A stretch of DNA of 64,000 bases from Planifilum fimeticola (GTDB lineage Bacteria; Bacillota; Bacilli; Thermoactinomycetales; DSM-44946). Location: positions 1-64,000 of the forward strand of contig NZ_PVNE01000016.1 in assembly GCF_003001905.1 (NCBI RefSeq), written 5' to 3'. The stretch's first letter is position 1, and the number at the start of each line of letters is the position of its first letter. The notes below the pieces were generated by a model. The model was given only the letters and a program-made list of their open reading frames with translations. It had not been told where the DNA came from and made no database searches. Position numbers and translations under genes: made by a program. Shown here piece by piece: positions 24,737-34,202 of this stretch.

Positions 24737-25305
24737 ATGGAAAAGCGCGGATTGAAACCCCGTCTCGGTTGGAAGAAGGGGGCCGCTCTCGGCCTCCTTC
24801 TTCTCCTGATGGGGCCCTTCTCGCTTGGTCCCTTTCCGGTTGGGCGGTGCTGGAGGTTGTGGACATGGACCGGGAACGCGTCGTGTTTTCGCGCTTGATT
24901 CCTGTCGGGGAAACCTTTTCCATGGTTCACACCCACTCCATCACCAAGCGCCCTGTCCGGGAAACATTCAGGGTGACGAAGGATCGCCGGATCGCCATCG
25001 TGGAGATGGAGTTCGACCATTTTGGAGCCAATCTGCCGGTCCGGCCGGAGAAGGACGGAAGCGGCATGACGGAGTTTCTCGTCCGGGACGGGAAATATGT
25101 GGTACGCTATGACGAAACCGTCTACCCGGCTCTGGATCTGCGGGTGGGACAGGTGGTCGCCCACCATCGCTTGCATTTCAACGACGGCACCACCGCCGAC
25201 CTGGTGCGGCTTGCGGGGGGTGGCACCTATGTTCAAATTCGGGCAGGCTCCCTGATATCAGTGGTTGAGGAGGTGTTACCGTGGCAGATCAAGCGGCAAA
25301 AGTGA
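24737..25305 (+). pseudogene. DUF1850 protein, frameshifted near its signal segment
   Basis: DUF1850 proteins lie between the binding protein and permease genes in TAXI-TRAP operons. The ATG at 24737 encodes a basic N terminus and hydrophobic stretch (AALGLLLLLM) but the frame then loses the domain and stops. The DUF1850 domain (ETFSMVHTHSITKRPVRETF, later RVGQVVAHHRLHFNDG) continues in the -1 frame. Adding one G to GGGG at 24811-24814 joins them into MGALLAWSLSGWAVLEVVD, a normal family N terminus. So either a base is missing from the assembly or the gene is broken or uses slippage. The tail overlaps the permease gene by 25 bases. Confidence 0.75.
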
Positions 25306-27371
25306 CGGAAACCGCCAACGGTTCCAATGTGGAGCGCGTGCTGGAGAAATATGACCGGGAACATGCTTTCCGAAAAAATCTTGGAAAACTCAAATGGGTC
25401 GTCACCGTGCTGGCCGTCGGACTCGCCCTGTTTCAGCTGTACACGGCCTTTTTCGGAACCTTGCCCTCCCAGTTGCAGCGGGCTCCGCACCTGACCGTGG
25501 CGCTGGCCATTATTTTTCTGCTTTATCCCTGGAAAAAGGGAAAAACGGATAGCAAAGTATCCGTACTGGATATTTTGCTCGCCCTGCTCGCTCTGGGTAC
25601 CGGCGCTTACCATGTGATCTACTATGATGAATTGGTGAACCGGTTTCTCTATACCGATCTGGATATCGCCGTCTCCGTCATCGGTGTGCTGCTGACCCTG
25701 GAGGCCGCCCGGAGGGTTGTGGGACTTCCCTTGGTAACTGTGGCGTCCCTCGCCTTGCTTTACGCCTATTTCGGGCCTTACATCCCCGGGTTTGCTCAAC
25801 ATCAGGGCTTCAGCCTGGAACGGATCAGCACCTTCATGTTTTTGGGGACGGAGGGGATCCTGGGTATTCCCATCGCCATTTCCTCCACGTTTATTTTTCT
25901 GTTCCTTTTCTTCGGCGTCGTGCTGCGCCATACGGGGATCAGCCAGTTTTTCAACGATCTGGCCTTTGCCATCACCGGGCGGATGGTGGGGGGGCCGGCC
26001 AAGGCGGCGGTGGTGGCCAGCGCCTTTCAGGGGATGGTCACCGGGAGCTCCGTGGCCAACACCGTCGGTTCCGGCAGTTTCACCATCCCGCTGATGAAGA
26101 AGACCGGTTATCGACCGGAGTTTGCCGCGGCGGTGGAAGCATCGGCCTCCACCGGGGGGCAATTGATGCCGCCGATCATGGGAGCGGCCGCTTTCCTGAT
26201 GATCGAGTTCATCGGGATGGAGTACGGGCAGATCGCCCTGGCGGCGGCGATTCCGGCGGTGCTTTATTTCTCCGGTATTTTCATCGCCGTACACCTGGAG
26301 TCGAAACGGGTGGGCATCCTCGGCATGCCCGCCGACCAGATCCCCCGCCTCAAGGAAGTGATGTTGGATAGGGGATATCTGCTTCTGCCGCTGCTGGCGA
26401 TCATCGGCGTCTTGATCATGGGGCAATCCCCCAACACTGCGGCCCTGATCGCGATCCTCATGGCGGTGACGGTGGGATTGTTCGAGGGCGGGTCGCTGAA
26501 ACAGGCGCTGGTTGAGCGCTGGTACCTGCTGCTGCCCCTTTTGGGACTGCTGTATCTGGTGTTTAGCAAGGTGTCCGTTCCCGCCGTCTGGGGCGCCTTG
26601 GGTCTGCTGTTTGTCGCCTTTCTCATCCACCAATTCCGGCATTCCCAATTCACCTTTAGGGACTTGATCGCCGTGTTGGAAGAGGGGACCCGGACGGCCC
26701 TCGGAGTGATCGCCGCCTGCGGCGCCGCGGGAATTATCGTCGGGGTGGTCACCCTGACCGGGCTGGGGTTGAAGGTGGCCGGGGGCATTATCGAACTGGC
26801 CGGGGGCATCTTGATCCTGACGATGTTCTTCACCATGATCGCCTGCATCATCCTGGGAATGGGCGTTCCCACCACGGCCAACTACGTCATTATGGCGACG
26901 ATGGCGGCCCCGGCGATCATCAAGTTGGATCCGACGATTCCGCTGATCGCTGTGCATCTGTTCGTCTTCTATTTCGGGATCGTGGCCGACATCACACCGC
27001 CGGTGGCGTTGGCCGCCTACGCCGGCGCGGGCATCGCCAACTCCAACCCCTTCAAGACGGGAGTGACGGCCACCAAGCTCGCCGTCGGCGCCTTCCTCAT
27101 CCCGTACATCTTCGTCCTGAATCCGGTGTTGGTGTTGGAAGGGGCCACCTGGTGGAACGTCCCCCTGGCGGTGGCAACCGCTTTGATCGGGATGTTCGGA
27201 GTCAGCGGTGCGATGCTCGGATACTTCCGCACAAATTGTAACCTGTTGGAGCGCTTCATCCTGTTTGCCGGCGGGATCAGCCTGATTGATCCCGGATTGG
27301 TCACCGATGTGATCGGGATCGGGATTCTCGCCCTGATCTACTTCCTGCAGGCCCGGAGATCCGCCCGGTAA
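25281..27371 (+). CDS. TRAP transporter fused permease (DctQM, TAXI type)
   Basis: A 696-residue membrane protein fusing the small (DctQ-like) and large (DctM-like) TRAP subunits, with about 18 hydrophobic segments. DctM signatures include GMVTGSSVANTVGSGSFTIPL near 250, EASASTGGQLMPPIMGAAAF near 283, and a second symmetric repeat with MGVPTTANYVIMATMAAPAI near 530. It should use a Na+ or H+ gradient to import the ligand caught by the TAXI protein. The start is GTG 25281 with GAGGAGGTG upstream, inside the end of the DUF1850 frame. A terminator follows at 27408. Confidence 0.92.
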   Translation: MADQAAKVTETANGSNVERVLEKYDREHAFRKNLGKLKWVVTVLAVGLALFQLYTAFFGTLPSQLQRAPHLTVALAIIFLLYPWKKGKTDSKVSVLDILLALLALGTGAYHVIYYDELVNRFLYTDLDIAVSVIGVLLTLEAARRVVGLPLVTVASLALLYAYFGPYIPGFAQHQGFSLERISTFMFLGTEGILGIPIAISSTFIFLFLFFGVVLRHTGISQFFNDLAFAITGRMVGGPAKAAVVASAFQGMVTGSSVANTVGSGSFTIPLMKKTGYRPEFAAAVEASASTGGQLMPPIMGAAAFLMIEFIGMEYGQIALAAAIPAVLYFSGIFIAVHLESKRVGILGMPADQIPRLKEVMLDRGYLLLPLLAIIGVLIMGQSPNTAALIAILMAVTVGLFEGGSLKQALVERWYLLLPLLGLLYLVFSKVSVPAVWGALGLLFVAFLIHQFRHSQFTFRDLIAVLEEGTRTALGVIAACGAAGIIVGVVTLTGLGLKVAGGIIELAGGILILTMFFTMIACIILGMGVPTTANYVIMATMAAPAIIKLDPTIPLIAVHLFVFYFGIVADITPPVALAAYAGAGIANSNPFKTGVTATKLAVGAFLIPYIFVLNPVLVLEGATWWNVPLAVATALIGMFGVSGAMLGYFRTNCNLLERFILFAGGISLIDPGLVTDVIGIGILALIYFLQARRSAR

Positions 27372-27407
27372 CCGCCGGGCAGGTCAACATGTGAGCAGAC
27401 GGCTGCT

Positions 27408-27439
27408 AAAAAGGGAGGCTCCTGATGCCTCCCTTTTTT
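27408..27439 (+). terminator. Intrinsic terminator of the TRAP operon
   Basis: GGGAGGC (27413-27419) pairs with GCCTCCC (27427-27433), flanked by AAAAA and TTTTTT that extend the stem. Confidence 0.92.
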
Positions 27440-27552
27440 ACGTTTTTGGTTATAAGGTCATAACCCTATCGACAAAATGTCGTATTATCGGATTATCCGT
27501 TACAATCTCTTAACTGTTATGGAGAAAATGTCTAAGAAAAAAGAAAAAAGTG

Positions 27553-27581
27553 TTGACGTTTGTCGTTTCTATTAGTATATT
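27553..27581 (+). promoter_or_regulatory. SigA-type promoter of the LPKTA protein pair
   Basis: TTGACG (27553-27558), exactly 17 bases, TATATT (27576-27581). It predicts a leader of about 155 bases before the TTG start at 27745. The leader contains TTCTCCGCGGATCG (27668-27681), which recurs at 28426-28439 before the second paralog; no known riboswitch was recognised. Confidence 0.65.
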
Positions 27582-27744
27582 CCTGGTAGGTAGAAACCAT
27601 CAGAGGAAGAACTTCTCGGCTTTCCCGGGGAGTTCGATCCATTTTTCGGGCTTGCGGAGGTCTTGCTTTCTCCGCGGATCGCTAGATTTTTCCCACGGTT
27701 GTCGCGCCGGGACAGCGCAATAACATAAGGGGGTTTTTAGGCGA

Positions 27745-28233
27745 TTGTTTAGGAAATCGCTCATTGCTGCCTTCATCGTATTTTTCGGCACCGCCTTCGT
27801 GGCGATGCCCGTCGCTTCTGCCAATCCGTTATCTGATCTTTGGAATGCCCTCACCGGTGGCAATAACGGTGACATGGAGGAAGAGCCGGTACCCGGTGAT
27901 GAACCCGGAGATGAGACCGGCGAAGAGCCCGGTGAGCAACCCGGTGACGAAAATGGCCAAGAGCCTCCGCCGGAGGATTCCACCGATGATGATGAACCGG
28001 TGGAAGAGCCGGAACTTCCTGAATCCCCTGCCCAAGAAGGTTCTCAGTCCAAGTCCGGGAAGTCCAGCACCCAACCTCAATCCGCATCCGGAAACACTTC
28101 CGGCAATGCTGCTTCCGGCAACGGAGGGCAACTGCCGAAAACCGCCACTCCTTATCCGATGATGCTGCTGATGGGCGGTCTGGTCCTGGCGGCCGGCTTG
28201 GCGCTGTTGAGGGTTCGTCCGTCCCGGGGCTGA
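27745..28233 (+). CDS. Secreted acidic protein with LPKTA cell-wall sorting signal (1)
   Basis: A 162-residue exported protein. Signal peptide MFRKSLIAAFIVFFGTAFVA with a likely cut after ASA near residue 26. The middle is a low-complexity Glu/Pro/Gly region (DEPGDETGEEPGEQPGDE), then Ser/Gly-rich. The C terminus is a sortase signal: LPKTA at 130-134, a hydrophobic span, and the basic tail RVRPSRG. The TTG start at 27745 follows AAGGGGG by about ten bases. LPKTA rather than LPXTG suggests a class D-type or similar sortase. It is a paralog of the next gene. Function unknown: it may be a wall spacer or surface coat. Confidence 0.8.
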   Translation: MFRKSLIAAFIVFFGTAFVAMPVASANPLSDLWNALTGGNNGDMEEEPVPGDEPGDETGEEPGEQPGDENGQEPPPEDSTDDDEPVEEPELPESPAQEGSQSKSGKSSTQPQSASGNTSGNAASGNGGQLPKTATPYPMMLLMGGLVLAAGLALLRVRPSRG

Positions 28234-28479
28234 CGCGTCATCGGGGCGGCGACTTCAGGATACCGACGCGGAACTCCAGTTGGAAAGAGTTTTTCCTGGA
28301 GAATAGCGGGTAAGAATTTACGCTGTTTCCCGGGACGACAGGGAGTGCGATCCTCCGGAACAATCGTAGGCGATGCAAACCTCCGCTATCCCGACGGATG
28401 GATTTCCATCCGCTTCTTCCCAAGGTTCTCCGCGGATCGTCTCAAGGGCAGCCCATTACGCGAGGAGGTAATCAAGCGG

Positions 28480-29121
28480 TTGAATAGGAAATCGCTGTTT
28501 GCTGCCTTTATCCTGTTTTTCGGCACCGCTTTTATGGCGACTCCGATCGCTTTTGCCAACCCGGCGGAGTCGGAGGAGCCGGTTGAAGAGTCCGGAGTGG
28601 GACTGGACTTGGAGTTGGGCCCGATCGATGTGGAGTTAGGGATTAACATCCCCACCCCGAATGATTCGCCGGGTGATGAGCCGCCTGGGGAAGAACCGCC
28701 GAGTGAAGAGCCTCCGGTTGAGGAGCCTCCGAGTGAGGAACCTCCGAGTGAGGAGCCCCCGGGTGAAGAGCCTCCGGGCGAAGAGCCCCCGGGTGAAGAG
28801 CCCGGTGACGATCCCGACGAAGAACCCGGTGAGAATCCCGGCGAAGAACCCGGTGACGACGAAGAACAGCCGGGAGAAAATCCGCCTGCCGAAGATCCCT
28901 CGGGAGAACAACCTCCGGTGCAAGAACCGGAGCTTCCGGAATCTCCGGCTCAGGATGGTTCCGAGCTGCCCAAGTCCGGACAGTCTGGCCAATCCGATTC
29001 CGGGGATGAAGGCGGAGAATTGCCGAAAACCGCCACTTCGTACCCGCTGATGTCTCTGGTGGGCTCGCTGATCCTGGCGGCCGGCCTGGCATTGTTGAAA
29101 CTTCGTCCGTCCCGGGGTTGA
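28480..29121 (+). CDS. Secreted acidic protein with LPKTA cell-wall sorting signal (2)
   Basis: A 213-residue paralog of the preceding gene, with a near-identical signal peptide (LFAAFILFFGTAFMATPIAF) and C terminus (LPKTA at 181-185, hydrophobic span, KLRPSRG). The centre has eight or nine five-residue repeats of the form [GSV]EEPP, then GDDPDEEPGENPGEEP. The TTG start at 28480 has GAGGAGGT ten bases upstream; the frame is open further upstream, but no signal peptide would result. The shared TTG start, SD spacing and upstream 14-mer indicate a tandem duplication that has since diverged in repeat number. Confidence 0.8.
   Translation: MNRKSLFAAFILFFGTAFMATPIAFANPAESEEPVEESGVGLDLELGPIDVELGINIPTPNDSPGDEPPGEEPPSEEPPVEEPPSEEPPSEEPPGEEPPGEEPPGEEPGDDPDEEPGENPGEEPGDDEEQPGENPPAEDPSGEQPPVQEPELPESPAQDGSELPKSGQSGQSDSGDEGGELPKTATSYPLMSLVGSLILAAGLALLKLRPSRG
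28672..28803 (+). repeat. 15-bp coding tandem repeats (EEPP units)
   Basis: Eight complete and one partial 15-base units encode [GSV][DE]EPP. Synonymous changes between units show they are not a very recent expansion. The number of units is likely to vary between strains. Confidence 0.85.
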
Positions 29122-29203
29122 GGCCCCTTTGGGGATTTCCCGTGTCTTGCATTTTTGAAAAGCCGTAAGTGATGATGCCCTCGGAAAATCCGCGGAGCCC
29201 GTT

Positions 29204-29228
29204 GAGCACCCTTTGCGGGTGCTCTTTT
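29204..29228 (+). terminator. Intrinsic terminator after the LPKTA pair
   Basis: GAGCACCC (29204-29211), TTTGC loop, GGGTGCTC (29217-29224), TTTT. The rest of 29122-29418 shows no gene; a short open frame across 29169-29351 contains this hairpin and is not credible. Confidence 0.85.
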
Positions 29229-29418
29229 GTTTTACCGCGCGATAAAGGAGACCATTTTCCACCGCGCCATCCTTCGGCAAGAAGAAACGCCTCATCGACG
29301 GAGGGGGCCATTTCCTTGAATAAAACGATGGTGCCCCAGGGATGTTTTTGATCTATTAAGGGGCCGGAAGGAGCCTTGGGAAACCTTGTGCGACAGAGGG
29401 GTTGAGCCGCCCCGTTTG

Positions 29419-29427
29419 TGCTATACT
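29419..29427 (+). promoter_or_regulatory. Extended -10 promoter of gatCAB
   Basis: TGCTATACT: TG one base before a TATACT at 29422-29427, without a well-spaced -35. The start at 29501 is about 70 bases downstream. Confidence 0.5.
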
Positions 29428-29500
29428 GTCATAGGAAGGCAGCGGACAGGATGCGCTGGGATACCGCGTCCGGCATGACTTCACGGAAGGAGGCAGACCT

Positions 29501-29791
29501 GTGTCGATTTCGAAGGAACAGGTGCAACATGTCGCCCGATTGGCACGGTTGTCGCTGACCCAGGAGGAAGTGGAGCGCTTTACGGTCCAGCTGAACGATA
29601 TCCTCCGTTTTGCGGAAAAATTGAACGAGTTGGATACGGAAGGCGTGGAACCGACCAGCCACGTCTTGCCGATGGCCAACGTGCTCCGGGAGGACGAGGT
29701 GCGGCCCTCCTGGCCGCGGGAAAAGGTGCTCATCAACGCGCCGGAGCAGAAGGACGGCATGTTCCGGGTGCCGCCCGTATTTGAGGAATAA
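29501..29791 (+). CDS. gatC: Glutamyl/aspartyl-tRNA amidotransferase subunit C
   Basis: A 96-residue GatC. It holds GatA and GatB together in the GatCAB complex that turns Glu-tRNA-Gln (or Asp-tRNA-Asn) into the amidated form. The family start [18 protein letters not shown] and the [14 protein letters not shown] segment are clear. GTG start with GGAAGGAGG eight bases upstream. First gene of gatCAB, 13 bases before gatA. Confidence 0.96.
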   Translation: MSISKEQVQHVARLARLSLTQEEVERFTVQLNDILRFAEKLNELDTEGVEPTSHVLPMANVLREDEVRPSWPREKVLINAPEQKDGMFRVPPVFEE

Positions 29792-29804
29792 AAGGGGGGA
29801 TACG

Positions 29805-31271
29805 ATGTCGCTGCTCAAAGAACCGCTCAAGGAAATACATAAGCGGCTGTCGGAAGGGGATTGTTCCGCCAAGGACCTGGTGGACCTCTCCCTGAAGCGG
29901 ATTGACGAAGTGGAAGACCGCGTGGGCGCCTTTATCACGGTGGACCGGGAAGGGGCGCGCGCCCGGGCGGAGGAGCTGGATAAACAGCTGGCGGAAGAAG
30001 GTGAGCGGGGGCTTCTGGCCGCCATTCCGGCGGGCATCAAGGATAACATCTGCACCGAGGGATTGCTCACCACCTGCGCCAGCAAAATCCTGGCCAACTA
30101 CACCCCGATTTACGACGCCACGGTCATGAAAAAGCTGCGCGCCGCCCAGGCGATTCCCGTCGGAAAGACCAACATGGACGAGTTTGCCATGGGTTCCTCC
30201 ACGGAAAACTCGGGTTTTCATCTGACGCGCAATCCTTGGGACCCGGAACGGGTTCCCGGCGGATCCAGCGGAGGTTCCGCCGCCGCGGTGGCCGCCGGAG
30301 AAGTCTTTTTCGCACTGGGATCGGACACGGGGGGGTCGATCCGGCAGCCGGCCGCCTTCTGCGGGGTGGTCGGGTTGAAGCCGACCTACGGGCGGGTTTC
30401 CCGCTTCGGTCTCGTCGCTTTCGCCTCTTCGCTGGATCAGATCGGTCCCTTGACCAAAAATGTGGAGGACGCCGCCTACGTGCTGCAGGCGATTGCGGGG
30501 CATGACCCCATGGATTCCACTTCCGCCGACGTGGAGGTGCCGGATTACCTGTCGGCCTTGACCGGCGATGTGAAGGGATTGAAAGTGGCCGTTCCCCGGG
30601 AGCTGATGGGGGACGGAATCGATCCCGGCGTTCGGGAGCAGGTGCTCAAGGCTCTCCGCGTGCTGGAGGGAGTGGGAGCGGTGTGTGAAGAGGTTTCCCT
30701 GCCCCATGTCCGTTATGCGGTGGAAACGTACTACCTGCTGGCTCCCGCGGAGGCTTCCTCCAACCTGGCCCGCTACGACGGGGTTCGGTACGGGGTTCGC
30801 GCGCCCGCGGACAACCTGATGGAGTTGTATTACAACTCCCGGAGCACCGGTTTCGGGGCGGAGGTGAAGCGGCGGATCATGCTGGGGACCTACGCGCTCA
30901 GCTCCGGCTATTACGACGCCTATTACCTGAAGGCGCAGAAGGTGCGGACTTTGATCAAACGGGATTTCGACCAGATCTTTGAAAAGTACGATGTGGTGAT
31001 CGGTCCGACCACTCCGACCACCGCCTTCCGCATCGGTGAAAAGGTGGACGATCCGCTGACCATGTATCTGAACGACATCTGCACCATTCCGGTCAACCTG
31101 GCCGGTTTGCCGGCGATCAGCGTTCCCTGCGGCTTGAGCGGGGGGCTTCCCGTCGGTCTGCAGGTGATCGGCCGCCCCTTTGACGAAGAGACGGTTCTTC
31201 GGGTGGCCCATGCCTATGAGCAACAGGCCGAGCCCCTTCCCGAACCCCCGTTGGGAGGTGACCGTTCATGA
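29805..31271 (+). CDS. gatA: Glutamyl/aspartyl-tRNA amidotransferase subunit A
   Basis: A 488-residue amidase-signature enzyme that releases ammonia from glutamine for GatB. The Ser-cisSer-Lys triad lies in [14 protein letters not shown] (Lys near 78), [16 protein letters not shown] (near 150) and [17 protein letters not shown] (nucleophile near 177). I start at ATG 29805, after AAAGGGGGG; an in-frame ATG at 29781 overlaps gatC and lacks an SD. Its end overlaps gatB by four bases. Confidence 0.96.
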   Translation: MSLLKEPLKEIHKRLSEGDCSAKDLVDLSLKRIDEVEDRVGAFITVDREGARARAEELDKQLAEEGERGLLAAIPAGIKDNICTEGLLTTCASKILANYTPIYDATVMKKLRAAQAIPVGKTNMDEFAMGSSTENSGFHLTRNPWDPERVPGGSSGGSAAAVAAGEVFFALGSDTGGSIRQPAAFCGVVGLKPTYGRVSRFGLVAFASSLDQIGPLTKNVEDAAYVLQAIAGHDPMDSTSADVEVPDYLSALTGDVKGLKVAVPRELMGDGIDPGVREQVLKALRVLEGVGAVCEEVSLPHVRYAVETYYLLAPAEASSNLARYDGVRYGVRAPADNLMELYYNSRSTGFGAEVKRRIMLGTYALSSGYYDAYYLKAQKVRTLIKRDFDQIFEKYDVVIGPTTPTTAFRIGEKVDDPLTMYLNDICTIPVNLAGLPAISVPCGLSGGLPVGLQVIGRPFDEETVLRVAHAYEQQAEPLPEPPLGGDRS

Positions 31272-32701
31272 CCGCCTATGAAACGGTAATCGGATTGGAA
31301 GTGCACGTGGAGCTCTCTACGAAAAGCAAGATCTTCTGCGGCTGTTCCACGGAGTTCGGCGCGCCGCCCAACACGCACACTTGTCCCATCTGTCTGGGGC
31401 ATCCCGGCGTGTTGCCGGTTTTGAACCGGCAGGCGGTGGAATACGCCATGAAGGCGGCCATGGCGCTGAACTGCCGCATTGCCGAATACAGCAAATTTGA
31501 CCGGAAAAATTACTTCTACCCGGATTTGCCCAAGGCGTATCAGATTTCCCAGTACGATCAGCCGATCGGAACCGAGGGATGGATCGAAATCGACGTGGAC
31601 GGGGAGCGCAAGAGGATCGGAATTACGCGCGTCCATCTGGAGGAGGATGCGGGGAAGCTGATCCACGCCGAAAACGGTGACGGATCCCTGGTGGACTACA
31701 ACCGGGTCGGCGTGCCCCTGATCGAGATCGTTTCCGAACCGGATCTCCGCTCCCCGGCGGAGGCCCGGGCGTATCTGGAGAAATTGAAGGCGATCATGCA
31801 GTACTGCGAAGTCTCCGATGTGAAGATGGAGGAAGGATCTCTCCGCTGCGACGCCAATATCAGCCTCCGGCCCGCCGGGAGCAGTTCCTTCGGGACCAAG
31901 ACGGAGCTGAAGAACCTCAACTCCTTCCGCAATGTGGAGCGGGCCTTGGAATATGAAGAGCGGCGCCAGCGGGAAGTGCTGGAATCGGGGGGGACGGTGG
32001 AACAGGCCACCCTGCGCTGGCTGGAGGACGTGGGTCGGACCAAGCTGATGCGCAGCAAGGAGGAGGCCCACGATTACCGCTATTTCCCGGAGCCGGATCT
32101 GGTTCGGCTTCACATCGACGAGGAATGGAAGGAGCGGGTGCGGTCCACCATCCCCGAACTTCCCGACGCCCGTCGGGATCGTTATATGCGGGAGTACGGC
32201 CTCTCCGCCTACGATGCGGGATTGCTGACGGCCTCCAAGGCGATCGCCGACTTCTTTGACGAAGCGGTACAAGCGGGAGCGGATCCGAAGGGGGCCGCCA
32301 ACTGGATCACCGGCGAGCTCCTCGGTTACCTGAACGCCACCGGCAAGGAGCTCAAGGAGACCCGGATCACCCCCGCGGGCCTAGCAGGGATGCTCGGCCT
32401 GATCCAGAAGGGGACGATCAGTACCAAGATCGCCAAAGATGTGTTTAAGGAACTGGTGGAAAAGGGCGGCGATCCGGAAAAAATCGTGAAGGAAAAGGGA
32501 TGGGTGCAGATCAGCGATGAGGGTGAACTGGCGAAGATCGTCGCCCAGGTGGTGGAGGCGAATCCCCAGTCGGTCACCGATTTCAAAAACGGGAAGGATC
32601 GCGCCCTCGGCTATCTCGTCGGCCAGGTGATGAAGGCCACCCGGGGGAAAGCCAATCCGCAGATGGTCAACCGGCTCATCCGGGAACAGATCGGGCAGTG
32701 A
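31268..32701 (+). CDS. gatB: Glutamyl/aspartyl-tRNA amidotransferase subunit B
   Basis: A 477-residue GatB. It activates the tRNA-bound glutamate or aspartate with ATP and transfers ammonia from GatA. The family start [20 protein letters not shown], zinc-site cysteines in FCGCS and [23 protein letters not shown] and the C-terminal YqeY-like domain (ending NRLIREQIG) are all present. The ATG overlaps the gatA stop. Terminator at 32723. Confidence 0.97.
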   Translation: MTAYETVIGLEVHVELSTKSKIFCGCSTEFGAPPNTHTCPICLGHPGVLPVLNRQAVEYAMKAAMALNCRIAEYSKFDRKNYFYPDLPKAYQISQYDQPIGTEGWIEIDVDGERKRIGITRVHLEEDAGKLIHAENGDGSLVDYNRVGVPLIEIVSEPDLRSPAEARAYLEKLKAIMQYCEVSDVKMEEGSLRCDANISLRPAGSSSFGTKTELKNLNSFRNVERALEYEERRQREVLESGGTVEQATLRWLEDVGRTKLMRSKEEAHDYRYFPEPDLVRLHIDEEWKERVRSTIPELPDARRDRYMREYGLSAYDAGLLTASKAIADFFDEAVQAGADPKGAANWITGELLGYLNATGKELKETRITPAGLAGMLGLIQKGTISTKIAKDVFKELVEKGGDPEKIVKEKGWVQISDEGELAKIVAQVVEANPQSVTDFKNGKDRALGYLVGQVMKATRGKANPQMVNRLIREQIGQ

Positions 32702-32722
32702 AACAGGCACAAGCTGCAAAAC

Positions 32723-32750
32723 ACCTCCGCCGCGTGTCTCCGGCGGAGGT
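32723..32750 (+). terminator. Intrinsic terminator of gatCAB
   Basis: ACCTCCGCCG (32723-32732) pairs with CGGCGGAGGT (32741-32750), followed by TGTTATTTT. Confidence 0.85.
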
Positions 32751-33012
32751 TGTTATTTTCCTGAAAGTGCTTGGTTTTTCATTATGGCGGCAAACATGGT
32801 AAGATAAATATCTGGGCATTTCTTTTTTTGGACGACCATCGCGGTCGAGATCGGTTCAGGGATGAGGGAGAAATTTCACTCGTTGCCGGAGGGTGTGCCG
32901 CTTCGATTCGACCTGTTGCTCGACGGTGCACCGCTTTCTTCATATTTTGAGGCTCACCGGCTTCCCCTGGCTTGACGAAAGTTTGATTTGCTGTTGAACT
33001 CGGTCGAATGGG
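32751..33012. other. Intergenic region, no gene recognised
   Basis: 262 bases with a possible extended -10 (TGGTAAGAT, near 32800). No known RNA or gene seen. Confidence 0.4.
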
Positions 33013-33321
33013 GTGTATGGTTTGCTGATCTTTTACCGCATTCTGATCCTCCTCATGCTCGTGTGGGGGACCGTGTATCTCGCAGGAGAACCGGCTTACT
33101 CGGTACACCTGTACCTGATCGCTCTCTATCTGTTCGTCACCTACTTCGAACTGCGCGGCAATCCCTTTCATCGAGGGGTTTATCATTTGCTGATCATCCT
33201 CCTCTTGGCCAATGCGGGGATACAGTTTTTCTTCTTGAAGGAGCCCAACATTCTCAGCGGTTTCGTCAGTCTCTTCTTCGCCTTCTTTGCCTGGCAGGCG
33301 GTTCGACGGTTTTCGCGCTAG
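33013..33321 (+). CDS. Small hypothetical membrane protein
   Basis: A 102-residue protein, mostly hydrophobic, with about four membrane segments (FYRILILLMLVWGTVYLAG; YLIALYLFVTYFEL; VYHLLIILLLANAGIQFFFL; GFVSLFFAFFAWQAV). I do not recognise a family. The start is uncertain: GTG 33013 is given, with TTG 33022 as an alternative, and neither has a strong SD. The hydrophobic periodicity and the charge at membrane ends favour a real gene. It precedes the chelatase gene by 84 bases with a promoter between. Confidence 0.55.
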   Translation: MYGLLIFYRILILLMLVWGTVYLAGEPAYSVHLYLIALYLFVTYFELRGNPFHRGVYHLLIILLLANAGIQFFFLKEPNILSGFVSLFFAFFAWQAVRRFSR

Positions 33322-33366
33322 CGGAGGGGATGTCACAAAGTCTTCCCGGGAAGGATTTTGTACAAG

Positions 33367-33375
33367 TGGTATAAT
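33367..33375 (+). promoter_or_regulatory. Extended -10 promoter of the chelatase gene
   Basis: TGGTATAAT (33367-33375), 31 bases before the ATG at 33406, with no -35 at a proper distance. Confidence 0.55.
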
Positions 33376-33405
33376 GGGGAGAACAGCATGGAACGAGGTG
33401 AGACG

Positions 33406-34167
33406 ATGAAGAAACGGGGTGCGCTGGTCATAGCTCACGGTTCCAGCAAATCCGAATGGGTGGCGATGGTGGACGATGCCGTCGAACGGGTGGATCTGGA
33501 GGTGCCGGTCGCTGTCGGATTTCTGGAGATGGTGGAGGGACGGGGGATTCCGGACGCCATCCGGTCCCTGGAGGAACAGGGAGTGGAGGAGATTGTGGCC
33601 GTCCCGCTCTTCGTCTCCTCCGGCAGCGGCCATATCGCCGAAATCGCCCGCATGCTGGGTGTGGAGCCGCCCCATCCCGTCGAGGCGGATGTGCCGCCCA
33701 TCGAGTTCAATGCCCGGGTGCGGTTTTGCCGGCCGATGGACGATCACCCTTTCATCGCCCGGATTTTGACGGAACGGGCGAAGGAGCTCAGCGCCGATCC
33801 GCAGGATGAATGGGTTTTGCTGGTCGGACACGGCAACGAAACTCCCGTCTTGCGCAAAGAATGGGAACGGGCGATGGATCGCCTGGCCGGTCAGATACAG
33901 CGGGCGGGGGGATTTGCCGGCGTTTCCAGCGCCACCTTTCATCCGGACAACCTGCGCGAGCGGGCGGAGGATCTCGCCCGGGATTACCGCCTGTTGGTGG
34001 TCCCCCTGTTTCTGAGCGAAGGCTATTTCACCCGGAAGGTGATTCCCTCCCGGCTGGAGGGCATTCCCTACGTCTATTCCGGGCACACCTATCTGCCTCA
34101 TCCCCTCGTCTCCGAGTGGATCACTACCTCCGTGCGAGAGGCTCTGGAGGAGCAGCCGGTGGCGTGA
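33406..34167 (+). CDS. Sirohydrochlorin chelatase family protein (CbiX/SirB)
   Basis: A 253-residue class II chelatase of the CbiX/SirB type. It has two related halves: LVIAHGSSKSEWVAMV (His near 10) and LLVGHGNETPVLRKEW (His near 145), each followed by a strand such as VAVPLFVSSGSGH and LLVVPLFLSEGYFT. It likely inserts Fe2+ or Co2+ into sirohydrochlorin or a similar tetrapyrrole. No other siroheme or cobalamin genes are near. ATG 33406 is chosen over upstream in-frame starts at 33388 and 33358, which lie within or before the promoter region and lack an SD; GAGGTGAG precedes 33406. Confidence 0.82.
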   Translation: MKKRGALVIAHGSSKSEWVAMVDDAVERVDLEVPVAVGFLEMVEGRGIPDAIRSLEEQGVEEIVAVPLFVSSGSGHIAEIARMLGVEPPHPVEADVPPIEFNARVRFCRPMDDHPFIARILTERAKELSADPQDEWVLLVGHGNETPVLRKEWERAMDRLAGQIQRAGGFAGVSSATFHPDNLRERAEDLARDYRLLVVPLFLSEGYFTRKVIPSRLEGIPYVYSGHTYLPHPLVSEWITTSVREALEEQPVA

Positions 34168-34202
34168 TGCGTCGAGGAAAGGTGCATGGAACAAATCCTT
34201 TT

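Noticed and set aside
25233-26957. Minus-strand ORF of 574 codons opposite the TRAP permease
   Set aside because: Antisense of a strongly hydrophobic conserved protein; composition (Gln/His/Asp-rich) is typical of a shadow.
27582-27744. A riboswitch (c-di-GMP or c-di-AMP type) in the leader of the LPKTA genes
   Set aside because: I could not align the conserved core of any known class; only a 14-mer shared with the paralog stands out.
28672-28803. CRISPR-like array
   Set aside because: The repeats are 15-bp coding units without spacers and translate in frame into EEPP; no cas genes are present.
29169-29351. 60-codon ORF between the LPKTA genes and gatC
   Set aside because: It contains an intrinsic terminator hairpin and has no SD or family resemblance.
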